A stretch of 64,000 nucleotides of DNA from Sphingomonas sp. 28-63-12 (lineage in GTDB: Bacteria > Pseudomonadota > Alphaproteobacteria > Sphingomonadales > Sphingomonadaceae). This document shows positions 26,370-34,133 of the stretch, one piece after another. Each line of letters opens with the position of its first letter. Position 1 is the first letter of the stretch. The stretch lies in contig NCGD01000012.1 of the NCBI GenBank assembly GCA_002281535.1, positions 1 to 64,000 on the forward strand, given 5' to 3'. The notes under the pieces were generated by a model. The model saw nothing but the letters and a program-made list of their open reading frames with translations, did not search any database and was not told the DNA's origin. A program made the translations under genes and the position numbers.

Positions 26370-27152
26370 ATGAAACTCGATTCCACCGTTGCCGCCGTCG
26401 TCACCGGCGGTTCTTCCGGCCTTGGTGAGGCTACCGCGCGCGCGCTGGCGGCCAAGGGCGTCAAGGTCGCGATCTTCGACATGCAGGCCGCCAAGGGCGA
26501 AGCCGTTGCCGCCGATATTGGCGGCATCTTCTGCGACGTGAACGTTACATCCGAAGAGTCGGTCGATGCCGGCTTCGCCAAGGCGCGCGCCGCCCATGGC
26601 CAGGAGCGCGTGCTCGTTTGCTGCGCCGGCACCGGCAATGCGATGAAGACCGCCAGCCGATCCAAGGAAGACGGCAGCATCAAGCATTTCAGCCTGGAAG
26701 CGTTCAACTGGCTGATCCAGATCAACCTGGTCGGCACCTTCCGCTGCGTCGCCAAATCGGCCGCCGGCATGCTGACGCTCGATCCGCTCGAAGATGGCGA
26801 ACGCGGCGCGATGGTGATGACCGCCTCGGTCGCCGCCGAAGACGGCCAGATCGGCCAGGCCGCTTACTCCGCCTCGAAAGGCGGCGTCGTCGGCATGACG
26901 CTCCCGATCGCGCGCGATCTGATGGGGGAGGGCATCCGCATCAACACCATCCTGCCCGGGATCTTCAACACCCCGCTGATGAATGCAGCGCCGCCACAGG
27001 TGAAGGAAGCGCTCGCCGCCAGCGTGCCCTTCCCCAAGCGCCTCGGCCTTGCGCCCGAATATGCTCATCTCGCGCTGACGATGATCGAGAATGGCTATTT
27101 CAATGGCGAGGATGTCCGGCTGGACGGCGCCATCCGCATGGCGCCACGATAA
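26370..27152 (+). CDS. SDR oxidoreductase, 3-hydroxyacyl-CoA dehydrogenase-like
   Basis: A 260-residue SDR. Cofactor motif TGGSSGLG at residues 12-19 with DMQAAKG after beta-2 (Asp = NAD preference), CCAGTG near 87-92, and Ser/Tyr/Lys in MTASVAAEDGQIGQAAYSASKGG. The long region around SKEDGSIKHFSLEAFN and GRxGQAAYSASKGG resemble the type II 3-hydroxyacyl-CoA dehydrogenases (HSD17B10-like). This fits its place directly downstream of a thiolase. Confidence 0.88.
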   Translation: MKLDSTVAAVVTGGSSGLGEATARALAAKGVKVAIFDMQAAKGEAVAADIGGIFCDVNVTSEESVDAGFAKARAAHGQERVLVCCAGTGNAMKTASRSKEDGSIKHFSLEAFNWLIQINLVGTFRCVAKSAAGMLTLDPLEDGERGAMVMTASVAAEDGQIGQAAYSASKGGVVGMTLPIARDLMGEGIRINTILPGIFNTPLMNAAPPQVKEALAASVPFPKRLGLAPEYAHLALTMIENGYFNGEDVRLDGAIRMAPR

Positions 27153-27160
27153 CAGAAGCT

Positions 27161-27259
27161 CCCTCTCCCCCTCGGGGAGAGGGCTGGGGTGAGGGGCCGC
27201 CAAGCATTGCTGCGCCCGTTACCGCCCCTCACCCAACCCTCTCCCCAAAGGGAAGAGGG
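27161..27259. repeat. Palindromic repeat pair, CTCTCCC family
   Basis: CCCTCTCCCC-CTC-GGGGAGAGGG (27161-27183) and CCCTCTCCCC-AAA-GGGAAGAGGG (27237-27259) are inverted relative to each other, with GGGTGAGGGG sequence just inside. It is the same family as at 7264-7395 and inside ileS. Confidence 0.8.
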
Positions 27260-27281
27260 CGTTTAGCTCGGAGTCTTCCCC

Positions 27282-27791
27282 ATGACCGTCTCGCTCTTCT
27301 CATTCGTTGATCTCTATCGCCGCCAGCTTGATGCAGCGGCCCATCTTCTTACCAAAGGGGCGGAATTCGCCGCGGCCAACGGCGTTTCCGAACAGGACAT
27401 GCTCGGCTGGCGGATCGCCGAAGACATGCACCCGCTCAGCTTCCAGCTGATGGTCGTCATCAATTTCAGCCGCTCTTGGCCAGCGCGCGTCGCCGATGTG
27501 GCGATCCCCGAAGCCATCTCCGCCGATCTCGATCTCGCTGCCTATCGCGCCGCGATCACCGATGCCAAGGCGTTCCTGGCAACGATTACCGCCGATCAGT
27601 TTGCGGGCCGCGAAGAAGCGCCGCTGACGGTCCAGCTCGGCGAGACGATGGAGCCCACCCTCCCCGCTGGCCAATGGCTGTCGGTATTCGCCACCACCAA
27701 CATCTATTTCCACCTGTCGATGGTCTATGCGATCCTGCGGATGCACGGCGTCAAGATCGGCAAGATGGACCTGTTCGCGGCCGGCATCTGA
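27282..27791 (+). CDS. DUF1993 family protein
   Basis: A 169-residue protein with the DUF1993 pattern: LYRRQLDAAAHLLTKGAEFAA, the MHPLSFQLMVVINFS block, and the C-terminal YFHLSMVYAILRMHGVKIGKMDLFA. The family is a DinB-like four-helix bundle of unknown function, widespread in proteobacteria and fungi. GGAG at 27270-27273 precedes the start. It sits between acyl-CoA genes, 12 bp before a thioesterase gene, but no functional tie is shown. Confidence 0.87.
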   Translation: MTVSLFSFVDLYRRQLDAAAHLLTKGAEFAAANGVSEQDMLGWRIAEDMHPLSFQLMVVINFSRSWPARVADVAIPEAISADLDLAAYRAAITDAKAFLATITADQFAGREEAPLTVQLGETMEPTLPAGQWLSVFATTNIYFHLSMVYAILRMHGVKIGKMDLFAAGI

Positions 27792-27803
27792 CCGTTTAGC
27801 AGC

Positions 27804-28235
27804 ATGGCACGCCCCGAAGCCTGGCGGCTGGACCCAGCCGCCTATCCGCATGTCGAGCCCGTCCAGACCCGCTTTCAGGATCTGGACGTGCTGGGGCATA
27901 TCAACAATGTCGGCATGGCCGCGATCTTCGAGACCGGGCGAGTCAGGTTCAACCGCACGGTCGGGCTGGAGGGCTGGCGCACGCAGCGCTGGCTGGTTGC
28001 CCAGGTGGTGATCAACTATCTGGCCGAGGGTCATTTCCCGGCCGATGTCGAGGTAATGAGCGGCATCGGCACCATCGGCACCCGCAGCTGGACGATCCTG
28101 TCGACTGCCTTCCAGCATCGCGTGCCGATCGCGACCTGCGATACGGTGGTGGTGATGAGCAGCGAGGACGGCGCCACCGCGCTGCCCGATGATTTCCGCG
28201 CGGCGCTGGAAAAATGGCGGTCGCCCGTCGCCTAG
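27804..28235 (+). CDS. Hotdog-fold acyl-CoA thioesterase
   Basis: A 143-residue 4HBT-type protein: VQTRFQDLDVLGHINNVGMAAIFETGRVRF has the Asp/His catalytic region (DLDVLGHINN) of 4-hydroxybenzoyl-CoA and YbgC-like thioesterases. It would release CoA from acyl-CoA; the substrate is unknown. Located right after the DUF1993 gene, likely co-transcribed. Confidence 0.85.
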   Translation: MARPEAWRLDPAAYPHVEPVQTRFQDLDVLGHINNVGMAAIFETGRVRFNRTVGLEGWRTQRWLVAQVVINYLAEGHFPADVEVMSGIGTIGTRSWTILSTAFQHRVPIATCDTVVVMSSEDGATALPDDFRAALEKWRSPVA

Positions 28236-28260
28236 GATCGTTTCCGCTAGACCGAATAGC

Positions 28261-28337
28261 TCTCCCGCGAACGCGGGCGCCCAAGGTCCCGGACGCAGTC
28301 CTTTGCGGTCCCGGCCCCCTGCCTTCGCCAGGGGAAG
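28261..28337. repeat. Palindromic repeat, CCCGCGAA family
   Basis: CTCCCGCG-AA-CGCGGG at 28261-28276 and CCCCCTG-CCTTCG-CAGGGG at about 28315-28333 are stem loops in the gap between convergent genes. A near copy (CTCCCGC-GAAA-GCGGGAG) is at 40239-40256. They may also act as terminators. Confidence 0.6.
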
Positions 28338-28367
28338 TGCGCGGGTTCAGCCTGACTGAAATCGAGC

Positions 28368-29150
28368 CTAATCGACGAACACCGCCGCGCGCTTTTCCAT
28401 ATTGGCCATCACCTGCTCGATCTGGTTGGGCCGACGGATCACACCCAGCTGCACGTCGCTTTCGGCCTGCAAAATGGCGGCGCCATCAAGATCGGGCTGG
28501 AGGTTGAACAGCTTTTTGGAGCCCCGCACCGCCTCCGGGTTGCGCGCGGCGATCTGCCTAGCCAGCGCGTGCGCCTCGGCCCAGGGATCATCGGCCAGCG
28601 TCGTCACGAAGCCGAGCGCCAGCGCCTCGGGCCCTTCAAACTCGCGCGCGGTATAGGTCAGTTCGCGCAGCACATCGTCGCGGGCGATGCCGCGCCACAG
28701 CGCAATGCCGGCCATGTCGGGCACCAGCCCCCAATAGACTTCGCGGATCGCAAAGCGCGTATGTGGGCTGGCGATGCGGATATCGGCCCCCGACATGATC
28801 TGGAAGCCGCCGCCAAAAGCGACCCCGTGGACGGCGGCAATCACCGGCATCGGCAAGGTGCGCCAGCCCCAGGCGACATGCTGCGGCAGGTTGGCGTCGC
28901 CATGCGTGCGATCGGCCAGCGAGGTGCCGGTCCCGCCCGATGCCATGCTCGCCATGTCGAGCCCGGCGCAGAACGCGCGGCCCTCGCCCGACAGGACAAC
29001 GCAGCGGACGTCGGCCATCCCGGCAAGTTGCGCTATTGCCTCGGCGATCCCGGCGAACATCGCCGGATCGAGCGCATTCATCTTGTCGCTGCGGATCAGC
29101 TTCACATCGGCGATATGATCGGTGACGGTAATGCGAACGCGGTCTTCCAT
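28368..29150 (-). CDS. Enoyl-CoA hydratase/isomerase (crotonase) family protein
   Basis: A 260-residue crotonase: SDKMNALDPAMF near residue 20, the oxyanion block VVLSGEGRAFCAGLDMASM (about 50-68), and AAVHGVAFGGGFQIMSGADIRIASPHTRFAIREVYWGLVPDM, read here by its motifs, in the middle. The Glu pair of typical hydratases is not clearly both present (REVYWGLVPDMAG), so it could be an isomerase or a hydratase of unusual type. Likely in an operon with the upstream acyl-CoA synthetase. Confidence 0.85.
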   Translation of the reverse strand: MEDRVRITVTDHIADVKLIRSDKMNALDPAMFAGIAEAIAQLAGMADVRCVVLSGEGRAFCAGLDMASMASGGTGTSLADRTHGDANLPQHVAWGWRTLPMPVIAAVHGVAFGGGFQIMSGADIRIASPHTRFAIREVYWGLVPDMAGIALWRGIARDDVLRELTYTAREFEGPEALALGFVTTLADDPWAEAHALARQIAARNPEAVRGSKKLFNLQPDLDGAAILQAESDVQLGVIRRPNQIEQVMANMEKRAAVFVD

Positions 29151-29170
29151 TTTAGGTCCACTCCAACGGC

Positions 29171-29252
29171 GTCACCCCAGCGAAAGCTGGGGTCTTAAGC
29201 GATAATCGTGTCCCTCTGCGGCACCTGACCCCCAGCTTTCGCCGGGGTGACG
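29171..29252. repeat. Palindromic repeat pair, CCCCAGC family
   Basis: ACCCCAGC-GAAA-GCTGGGGT (29174-29193) and CCCCCAGC-TTTC-GCCGGGGT near 29229-29248 are inverted and flanked by GTC/GAC ends. Same family as 26273-26352. It separates the synthetase and crotonase genes. Confidence 0.75.
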
Positions 29253-29266
29253 ATGCACAGCGGCGC

Positions 29267-30808
29267 CTACACAATCCGGCTATCGCTATTGCCCCAATAG
29301 CGATCGCGCAACAGCCGCTTGTAGAGCTTGCCCGTCGGCGCGCGCGGCAGTTCGGCGGCGAAATCGATCTGGCGCGGCGTCTTCACGCCCGACAGTTCGG
29401 CGCGGCACCAGGCGGTGAGTTCGGCGGCCAGCCGCTCGCCGGCCTCGGCCATGTCGACCGGCTGCACCACCGCGATCACGCGCTCGCCCATATCCGGGCA
29501 CGGCCCGCCGATCACCGCAACATCGGCAACGCGCGGATGGGTGATCAGCCGGTTTTCGATCTCCTGCGGATAGATGTTCACGCCGCCCGAAATGATCATG
29601 AAGCTCTTGCGGTCGGTCAGGTACAGATAGCCCTCCTCATCGACCCGGCCGATATCGCCCAGCGTGGTCCAGCCCTGCGCGTTCGTCGATTCGGCGGTCT
29701 TGGCCGGATCGTTGTGATATTCGAACACGCCGCCGCCCGAGAAATAGACCAGCCCTTCGGTGCCTGCTGGCACTTCATTGCCCGCCTCATCGCAAATATG
29801 CAGCGCGCCATAGGCCGCCTTGCCGACCGATCCCTTGTGGCTGAGCCACTGCACCGAATCGATGGTCGTCAGGCCATTGCCCTCCGATCCCGCATAATAT
29901 TCGTACAGCACCGGCCCCCACCAGGCGATCATCGCCTCCTTCACCGGCACCGGGCAGGGCGCGGCGGCATGGATCGCGACCTTCAGGCTCGACAGGTCAT
30001 AGCGCCCCCGGGTCGCGGCATCGAGCTTTAACAGCCGCACGAAATGGGTCGGCACCCACTGGCTCGCGTTGATCCGGTAGCGCTCGATCGCAGCCAGCGC
30101 GGCTTCCGGATCGAAAGACTGCATCATCACGACAGTGCCGCCAAGCCGCATCACCGTCATCGACCAGCGCAGCGGCGCGGCATGATAGAGCGGCGCGGGC
30201 GACAGATAGATCGTGTCCGGTCCCAGCCGGTACAGGCCCTGCGCCAGCATCGCCAGCACCGTCGGCGCGGCAATCGCCGGATCTTCCGGCAAGGCCACCC
30301 GCACGCCCTTGGGTCGGCCGGTGGTGCCCGACGAATAGAGCATGTCGATCCCGGCGCGCTCGTCGGCAATGGCAATATCGGGCATCGCCGCCACCGCCGC
30401 GCGCCAGGGCAGCCAGCCCTCGACTGCCGCCCCAATGATCAGCCGGGTGCAATCCGCCAGCGTGCTGGTCAGTTGGCCGGCGACGCCCGCGGTGGCGGCC
30501 GACGCAATCACCAGCGTCGCGCCCGAATCGCGGACGATATAGTCAACCTCGGGCGCGGTGAGTTTGCTCGGGATGCAGACATAAAACAGCCCGGCCCGCT
30601 GCGCGCCCCAGGCAATGTCATAATATTCGGGGATGTTGTCGAGGAACAGGGCGATCGTGTCGCCCGCCTGCAACCCTTGCGCGCGGAACAGGTGCGCGGC
30701 CCGGTTGGAGCGGGCGTCGAGCGCGCCAAAGCTGATCGTCTCGCCGGTTTCGGCAACGATCAGCGCCGGCTTGTCCGGCGTCAGCGCTGCATGGACGCTG
30801 GGGTGCAT
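29267..30808 (-). CDS. Acyl-CoA synthetase (AMP-binding)
   Basis: A 513-residue adenylate-forming enzyme that makes acyl-CoA from fatty acid, ATP and CoA. P-loop-like motif YSSGTTGRPKG (about 160-170), AMP motif YYAGSEGNGLT, GDIGRVDEEGYLYLTDRKSFMIISGG (hinge and A8) and the C-terminal PRAPTGKLYKRLLR with catalytic Lys. MHPSVHAALTPD is chosen as start because AAGAGGAG precedes it; the upstream extension to 30865 is unlikely. Similar in kind to FadD-type synthetases acting on large or cyclic acids. Confidence 0.9.
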   Translation of the reverse strand: MHPSVHAALTPDKPALIVAETGETISFGALDARSNRAAHLFRAQGLQAGDTIALFLDNIPEYYDIAWGAQRAGLFYVCIPSKLTAPEVDYIVRDSGATLVIASAATAGVAGQLTSTLADCTRLIIGAAVEGWLPWRAAVAAMPDIAIADERAGIDMLYSSGTTGRPKGVRVALPEDPAIAAPTVLAMLAQGLYRLGPDTIYLSPAPLYHAAPLRWSMTVMRLGGTVVMMQSFDPEAALAAIERYRINASQWVPTHFVRLLKLDAATRGRYDLSSLKVAIHAAAPCPVPVKEAMIAWWGPVLYEYYAGSEGNGLTTIDSVQWLSHKGSVGKAAYGALHICDEAGNEVPAGTEGLVYFSGGGVFEYHNDPAKTAESTNAQGWTTLGDIGRVDEEGYLYLTDRKSFMIISGGVNIYPQEIENRLITHPRVADVAVIGGPCPDMGERVIAVVQPVDMAEAGERLAAELTAWCRAELSGVKTPRQIDFAAELPRAPTGKLYKRLLRDRYWGNSDSRIV

Positions 30809-30939
30809 CCGCCTCTCCTCTTGATTGTTGACCATCAAGCTATCGGGCGCTTGGCCGCTCGGCAACGGCCATCACGCGGCATCGTCGCCAATTCGGCGCT
30901 TTGCACCCCAGTCCCGGCCTGTGTACAGGCCCCACCATC

Positions 30940-31380
30940 ATGACCGCCGACGCCACTCCCGCATTCGATCCACGCGTGTTCTTTGCCTTTGGCGGGCGAG
31001 GCCATGGCGGCCGGCTCGGTATTGGCTATCGCGGCCATGGCCCGGACTGGGTCGAGCTCGAACTGCCCTATGCCCCGTGCCTGATCGGTGATCCGGCGAC
31101 CGGCGTGATCGCATCGGGGCCGATCCTGACGATGATGGACCAGGCGACCAGTCTGGCGGTCTGGACCAGGCTCGGCCAGTTTCGCGCGCATGCCACGCTC
31201 GATCTGCGAATCGACTATCTCCGCCCGGCCACCCCAGGCAAAACGGTGATCGGGCGCGGCGAATGCTATCGCACCACGCGCAACATCTCGTTCGTGCGGG
31301 GCATCGCGCATGATGGCGATCCCGCCGATCCGCTCGCCCATGTCGCTGGTACCTTCATGATGATCGAGCTGTCGATATGA
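30940..31380 (+). CDS. PaaI-type thioesterase (first of tandem pair)
   Basis: A 146-residue hotdog protein. ASGPILTMMDQATSLAVWT and LRIDYLRPATPGKTVIGRGECYRTTRNISFVRG are the helix and strand of PaaI-like thioesterases. The usual HGG before the helix is here ASG, which may weaken activity. The start is not certain (ATG at 30940 chosen; a GTG/TTG-type start is possible). Its stop overlaps the next gene by four bases (ATGA). Confidence 0.8.
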   Translation: MTADATPAFDPRVFFAFGGRGHGGRLGIGYRGHGPDWVELELPYAPCLIGDPATGVIASGPILTMMDQATSLAVWTRLGQFRAHATLDLRIDYLRPATPGKTVIGRGECYRTTRNISFVRGIAHDGDPADPLAHVAGTFMMIELSI

Positions 31381-31769
31381 CGTTGCCTCCCTATGCCGAA
31401 TTGCTCGGGCTGATCATCGAGCCGGCCAAGGCGGGGCCACCGCTGCTGATGATGCCCTTTGCCACCGGCGTGATGGGCCGCCCGGGCTTTCTGCACGGTG
31501 GGGCGATCGGCGGCTTGCTCGAAATGGCGGCGATCGCCTCGCTCCAGCACGCGCTTGCCGCAGAAGAGGGTGAGGGCAGCGCCCGGATCAAGCCGATCAA
31601 CGTAACGGTCGATTATATGCGCGGCGGCCGCGAGAAGGAGACGCGCGCGCAGGGGATCGTCACCCGGCTCGGTAACCGCGTCGCCAATGTCGAGGCGCAT
31701 GCCTGGCAGGACGATCGCGACCGCCCGATCGCCAGCGCGCGCATGAATTATCTGATCGTCCGCGGATGA
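31377..31769 (+). CDS. PaaI-type thioesterase (second of tandem pair)
   Basis: A 130-residue hotdog protein with the typical GFLHGGAIGGLLEMAAIASL helix (HGG present) and VDYMRGGREKETRAQGIVTRLGNRVANVEAHAW strands. It is the more canonical of the pair. The two hotdog proteins may form a mixed dimer. ATGA overlaps join it to both neighbours. Confidence 0.85.
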   Translation: MTLPPYAELLGLIIEPAKAGPPLLMMPFATGVMGRPGFLHGGAIGGLLEMAAIASLQHALAAEEGEGSARIKPINVTVDYMRGGREKETRAQGIVTRLGNRVANVEAHAWQDDRDRPIASARMNYLIVRG

Positions 31770-32212
31770 AGGCCATTGCCGATCTGCTCGAAGCCGCGCG
31801 TGCCGCCCGCGCCGCCGGCAATCTGCCGTCGGCGATCACGCAGCAGAGCGCCGCGATCGAGCTGCTGCGCGCCGGCACCAACCCGCTCGCGCTCGCCCAT
31901 GCGCTGCGGCACCGCGCCGATATGTTGATCGGCGCCAGCCGCGCCGCGGAGGCCGAGCCCGATTGCGCGCAGGCACTATGGTTCTACGCGCAAGTGCCCG
32001 AAGCGCCGCCGCTCGACATCGCCAATGCCGTGCGCTGCGCCGCCTGCCAGGCCGAGGCCGTTGGCGACACGGCCGGCGCGATCGCGCTCTGGCGCGATGC
32101 GCGGACACGCTACGCCAGGCTCACCGATCTGTTCACAACGATGACGGGCAGCCCGGCCAACCCGGGCGTAGCGGAAGCGACCATGCGGATCGAAGCGCTG
32201 GGCGGCGTGTAG
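31766..32212 (+). CDS. Hypothetical TPR-like helical protein
   Basis: A 148-residue protein of helix pairs: AARAARAAGNLPSAITQQSAAIELLRAG, ALAHALRHRADMLIGASRAAEAEPDCAQAL and AQAEAVGDTAGAIALWRDARTRYARL-like units have tetratricopeptide spacing. No signal peptide or membrane segment. Its ATG overlaps the preceding stop (ATGA), so it is made with the thioesterase pair. Function unknown. Confidence 0.7.
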   Translation: MKAIADLLEAARAARAAGNLPSAITQQSAAIELLRAGTNPLALAHALRHRADMLIGASRAAEAEPDCAQALWFYAQVPEAPPLDIANAVRCAACQAEAVGDTAGAIALWRDARTRYARLTDLFTTMTGSPANPGVAEATMRIEALGGV

Positions 32213-32231
32213 CCCGGCCGGGTCGCCCGGC

Positions 32232-32702
32232 TTATGGCACCGGCGATGCGTCGGGCCCGGTCCAGGTCCAGGAAACGATCTTCCAGCCGCCGTCTTCCTT
32301 GTGCAGCGCAAAGGTCATCTGCGCCGTCTCGCGCATCGCCACCCCCTTTAAGGTGAAGGTGTAAACCGACGGCACAACGACATAAGCCCGATCGCCCTCC
32401 ACCAGTTCGCGTGTAACGCCCCCCAGCACGACCTTGGGATTGGTGAGGCCCTTGGCGGCGGCATCCTTGTCGAAATCGGCCGCCCAGCGCTTCAGCACAT
32501 CATGCCCGCCCCAGAAATGCGGCGCGAATTCATCGGTGATATGGGCATCGTCGGCATGGGTCGCTGCCGCGGCCGCGATGTCGCCTTTGTTGAAGGCGTC
32601 GAGAAACTGATAGATCGGCGCCTCGACGGCAGCGTCCTTTGCCAGCGCGGGCGCGGCCCAGACGGCGATGGCGCTCGCCAGCGCGATAACGATTGTCTTC
32701 AT
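32232..32702 (-). CDS. Secreted NTF2/SnoaL-like domain protein
   Basis: A 156-residue protein: signal peptide MKTIVIALASAIAVWAAPALA-K, then a cone-fold domain (YQFLDAFNKGDIAAAAATHADDAHITDEFAPHFW, ending ALHKEDGGWKIVSWTWTGPD). This is the layout of SnoaL/DUF4440-type proteins, many of which bind small ligands. The start MKTI at 32702 is set by the signal peptide. Function unknown. Confidence 0.78.
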   Translation of the reverse strand: MKTIVIALASAIAVWAAPALAKDAAVEAPIYQFLDAFNKGDIAAAAATHADDAHITDEFAPHFWGGHDVLKRWAADFDKDAAAKGLTNPKVVLGGVTRELVEGDRAYVVVPSVYTFTLKGVAMRETAQMTFALHKEDGGWKIVSWTWTGPDASPVP

Positions 32703-32796
32703 GCTATTGGGCTCCCCCGGTCCGCCATATTGATACGCTGTCTCAATCCGCTGCGCGATACCTTCGTCCGCACCACAGGCGCAACAAATCGCCCGC

Positions 32797-34080
32797 CTAC
32801 ATATGGCTGAGCAGCACCTTGATCGGGATGAAGGCAAAGGCAATCGAGCTGTCGGCGACGCCATAGGGCAGGAACAAGGTCTCGCCGTGCCGCATCGCCC
32901 CGCAGCTATAGACGACATTGGGAACATAGCCCTCGCGGTCCTGATCGGCCGCCGCCAGGATGGGCTCGCGGGTGCGGCCGATGATCTTGGTCGGATCGGC
33001 CTTGTCGAGCAGCACCGCGCCGATCGAATATTTGCGCATCGCCCCCACGCCATGGGTCAACACCAGCCAGCCCTCGTCAAGCTCGATCGGCGATCCGCAA
33101 TTGCCGATCTGCACCAACTCCCAGGGATAAGCAGGGGTCATCAGCAACGCCCCTTCGTTCCAGTGGGTCAGCGTATCGGAGCGGAGCAGAAACAGATTCT
33201 CGCCGTCCTGCCGGCCGATCATCATATAGTGGCCGCCCACCTTGCGCGGAAACAGCGCCATCCCCTTGTTGCGCGCCGCACTCCCTGTCATCGGCACCAG
33301 ATCGAAGGCGCGGAAATCACGGGTCCGCATCAGCTCGGACTGGATCATCGATCCGTTATAGGCGGTGTACGTGCCCAGCCATTCGACGGTGCCATCGTCG
33401 TGGCTGAACTGGACGAGGCGCAAATCCTCGAGCCCCTTCGACTGGGCCTGGGTGATCGGAAAGATGACCGTGCCGGACAAGGTGCTGTCGCGGTGGCGGT
33501 GGACGGTTACCGGGCCTTCGGGGATTGCCAGCTCGTCGCTGTCGGTGGTGTCGGTCGCGGTCGCAAAAGGCGGTTCCGGCGCGAGCTTGAGCTCGTTCTT
33601 GTCAGTGATGATGCCCTCGCGAAAGGCGATCGACGAAATATGCCCTTCGCCCACCGCGCGCATTGACATGAGCAGCCGCTGCGATCCGGCGGGCATGCCG
33701 CTCTGGTCGAAATGCGGCACCACGCTCGGGTTCATCAGCGCGGCCGCGGCATAGCTGTATTCATGGCAGAAATAGGCGCCGATCAGCTGCCGTCGCTCGT
33801 CGTCGATCTCGCTGCCGTCAAGCCCAAGCAGCGCTTCGATCTCGGCATAGCGGGTCATGAACACGCGCCGCGTCTGCCAGTGCCGCGCCTCGAAATCCTT
33901 CAGCACGATTTCCAGCTCGGCACGCGTCTCCTGCCGGCTCATCGACAGCACCTCGCGCACCAGCCGTTCGGTGCGGCTCGGCGCGCTGCCATTGGCCTGC
34001 CAGGCAAGGTGAAAGGGCCGGACGACGACGCGTGACGGATCGGCATACAGCCGCAAACGATGGTTGAAGACTTCGAACAC
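32797..34080 (-). CDS. GH130-family glycoside phosphorylase/hydrolase
   Basis: A 427-residue five-bladed beta-propeller enzyme. HRHRDSTLSGTVIFPITQAQSKGLEDLRLVQF and YTAYNGSMIQSELMRTRDFRAF carry the typical GH130 Asp and phosphate-binding basic residues; PAYPWELVQIGNCGSPIELDEGWLVLTHGVG and PNVVYSCGAMRHGETLFLPYGVAD are family blocks. GH130 enzymes mainly phosphorolyse beta-1,2 or beta-1,4 mannosides; some are hydrolases. It lies 53 bp downstream of the glycosyltransferase gene in the same direction, suggesting turnover of a mannose-containing glycan. Confidence 0.88.
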   Translation of the reverse strand: MFEVFNHRLRLYADPSRVVVRPFHLAWQANGSAPSRTERLVREVLSMSRQETRAELEIVLKDFEARHWQTRRVFMTRYAEIEALLGLDGSEIDDERRQLIGAYFCHEYSYAAAALMNPSVVPHFDQSGMPAGSQRLLMSMRAVGEGHISSIAFREGIITDKNELKLAPEPPFATATDTTDSDELAIPEGPVTVHRHRDSTLSGTVIFPITQAQSKGLEDLRLVQFSHDDGTVEWLGTYTAYNGSMIQSELMRTRDFRAFDLVPMTGSAARNKGMALFPRKVGGHYMMIGRQDGENLFLLRSDTLTHWNEGALLMTPAYPWELVQIGNCGSPIELDEGWLVLTHGVGAMRKYSIGAVLLDKADPTKIIGRTREPILAAADQDREGYVPNVVYSCGAMRHGETLFLPYGVADSSIAFAFIPIKVLLSHM

Positions 34081-34133
34081 TGGCCCGCATTGCCCCCGGT
34101 TTAATCACGTCGCAGCGGCACGGACCAGAACGG

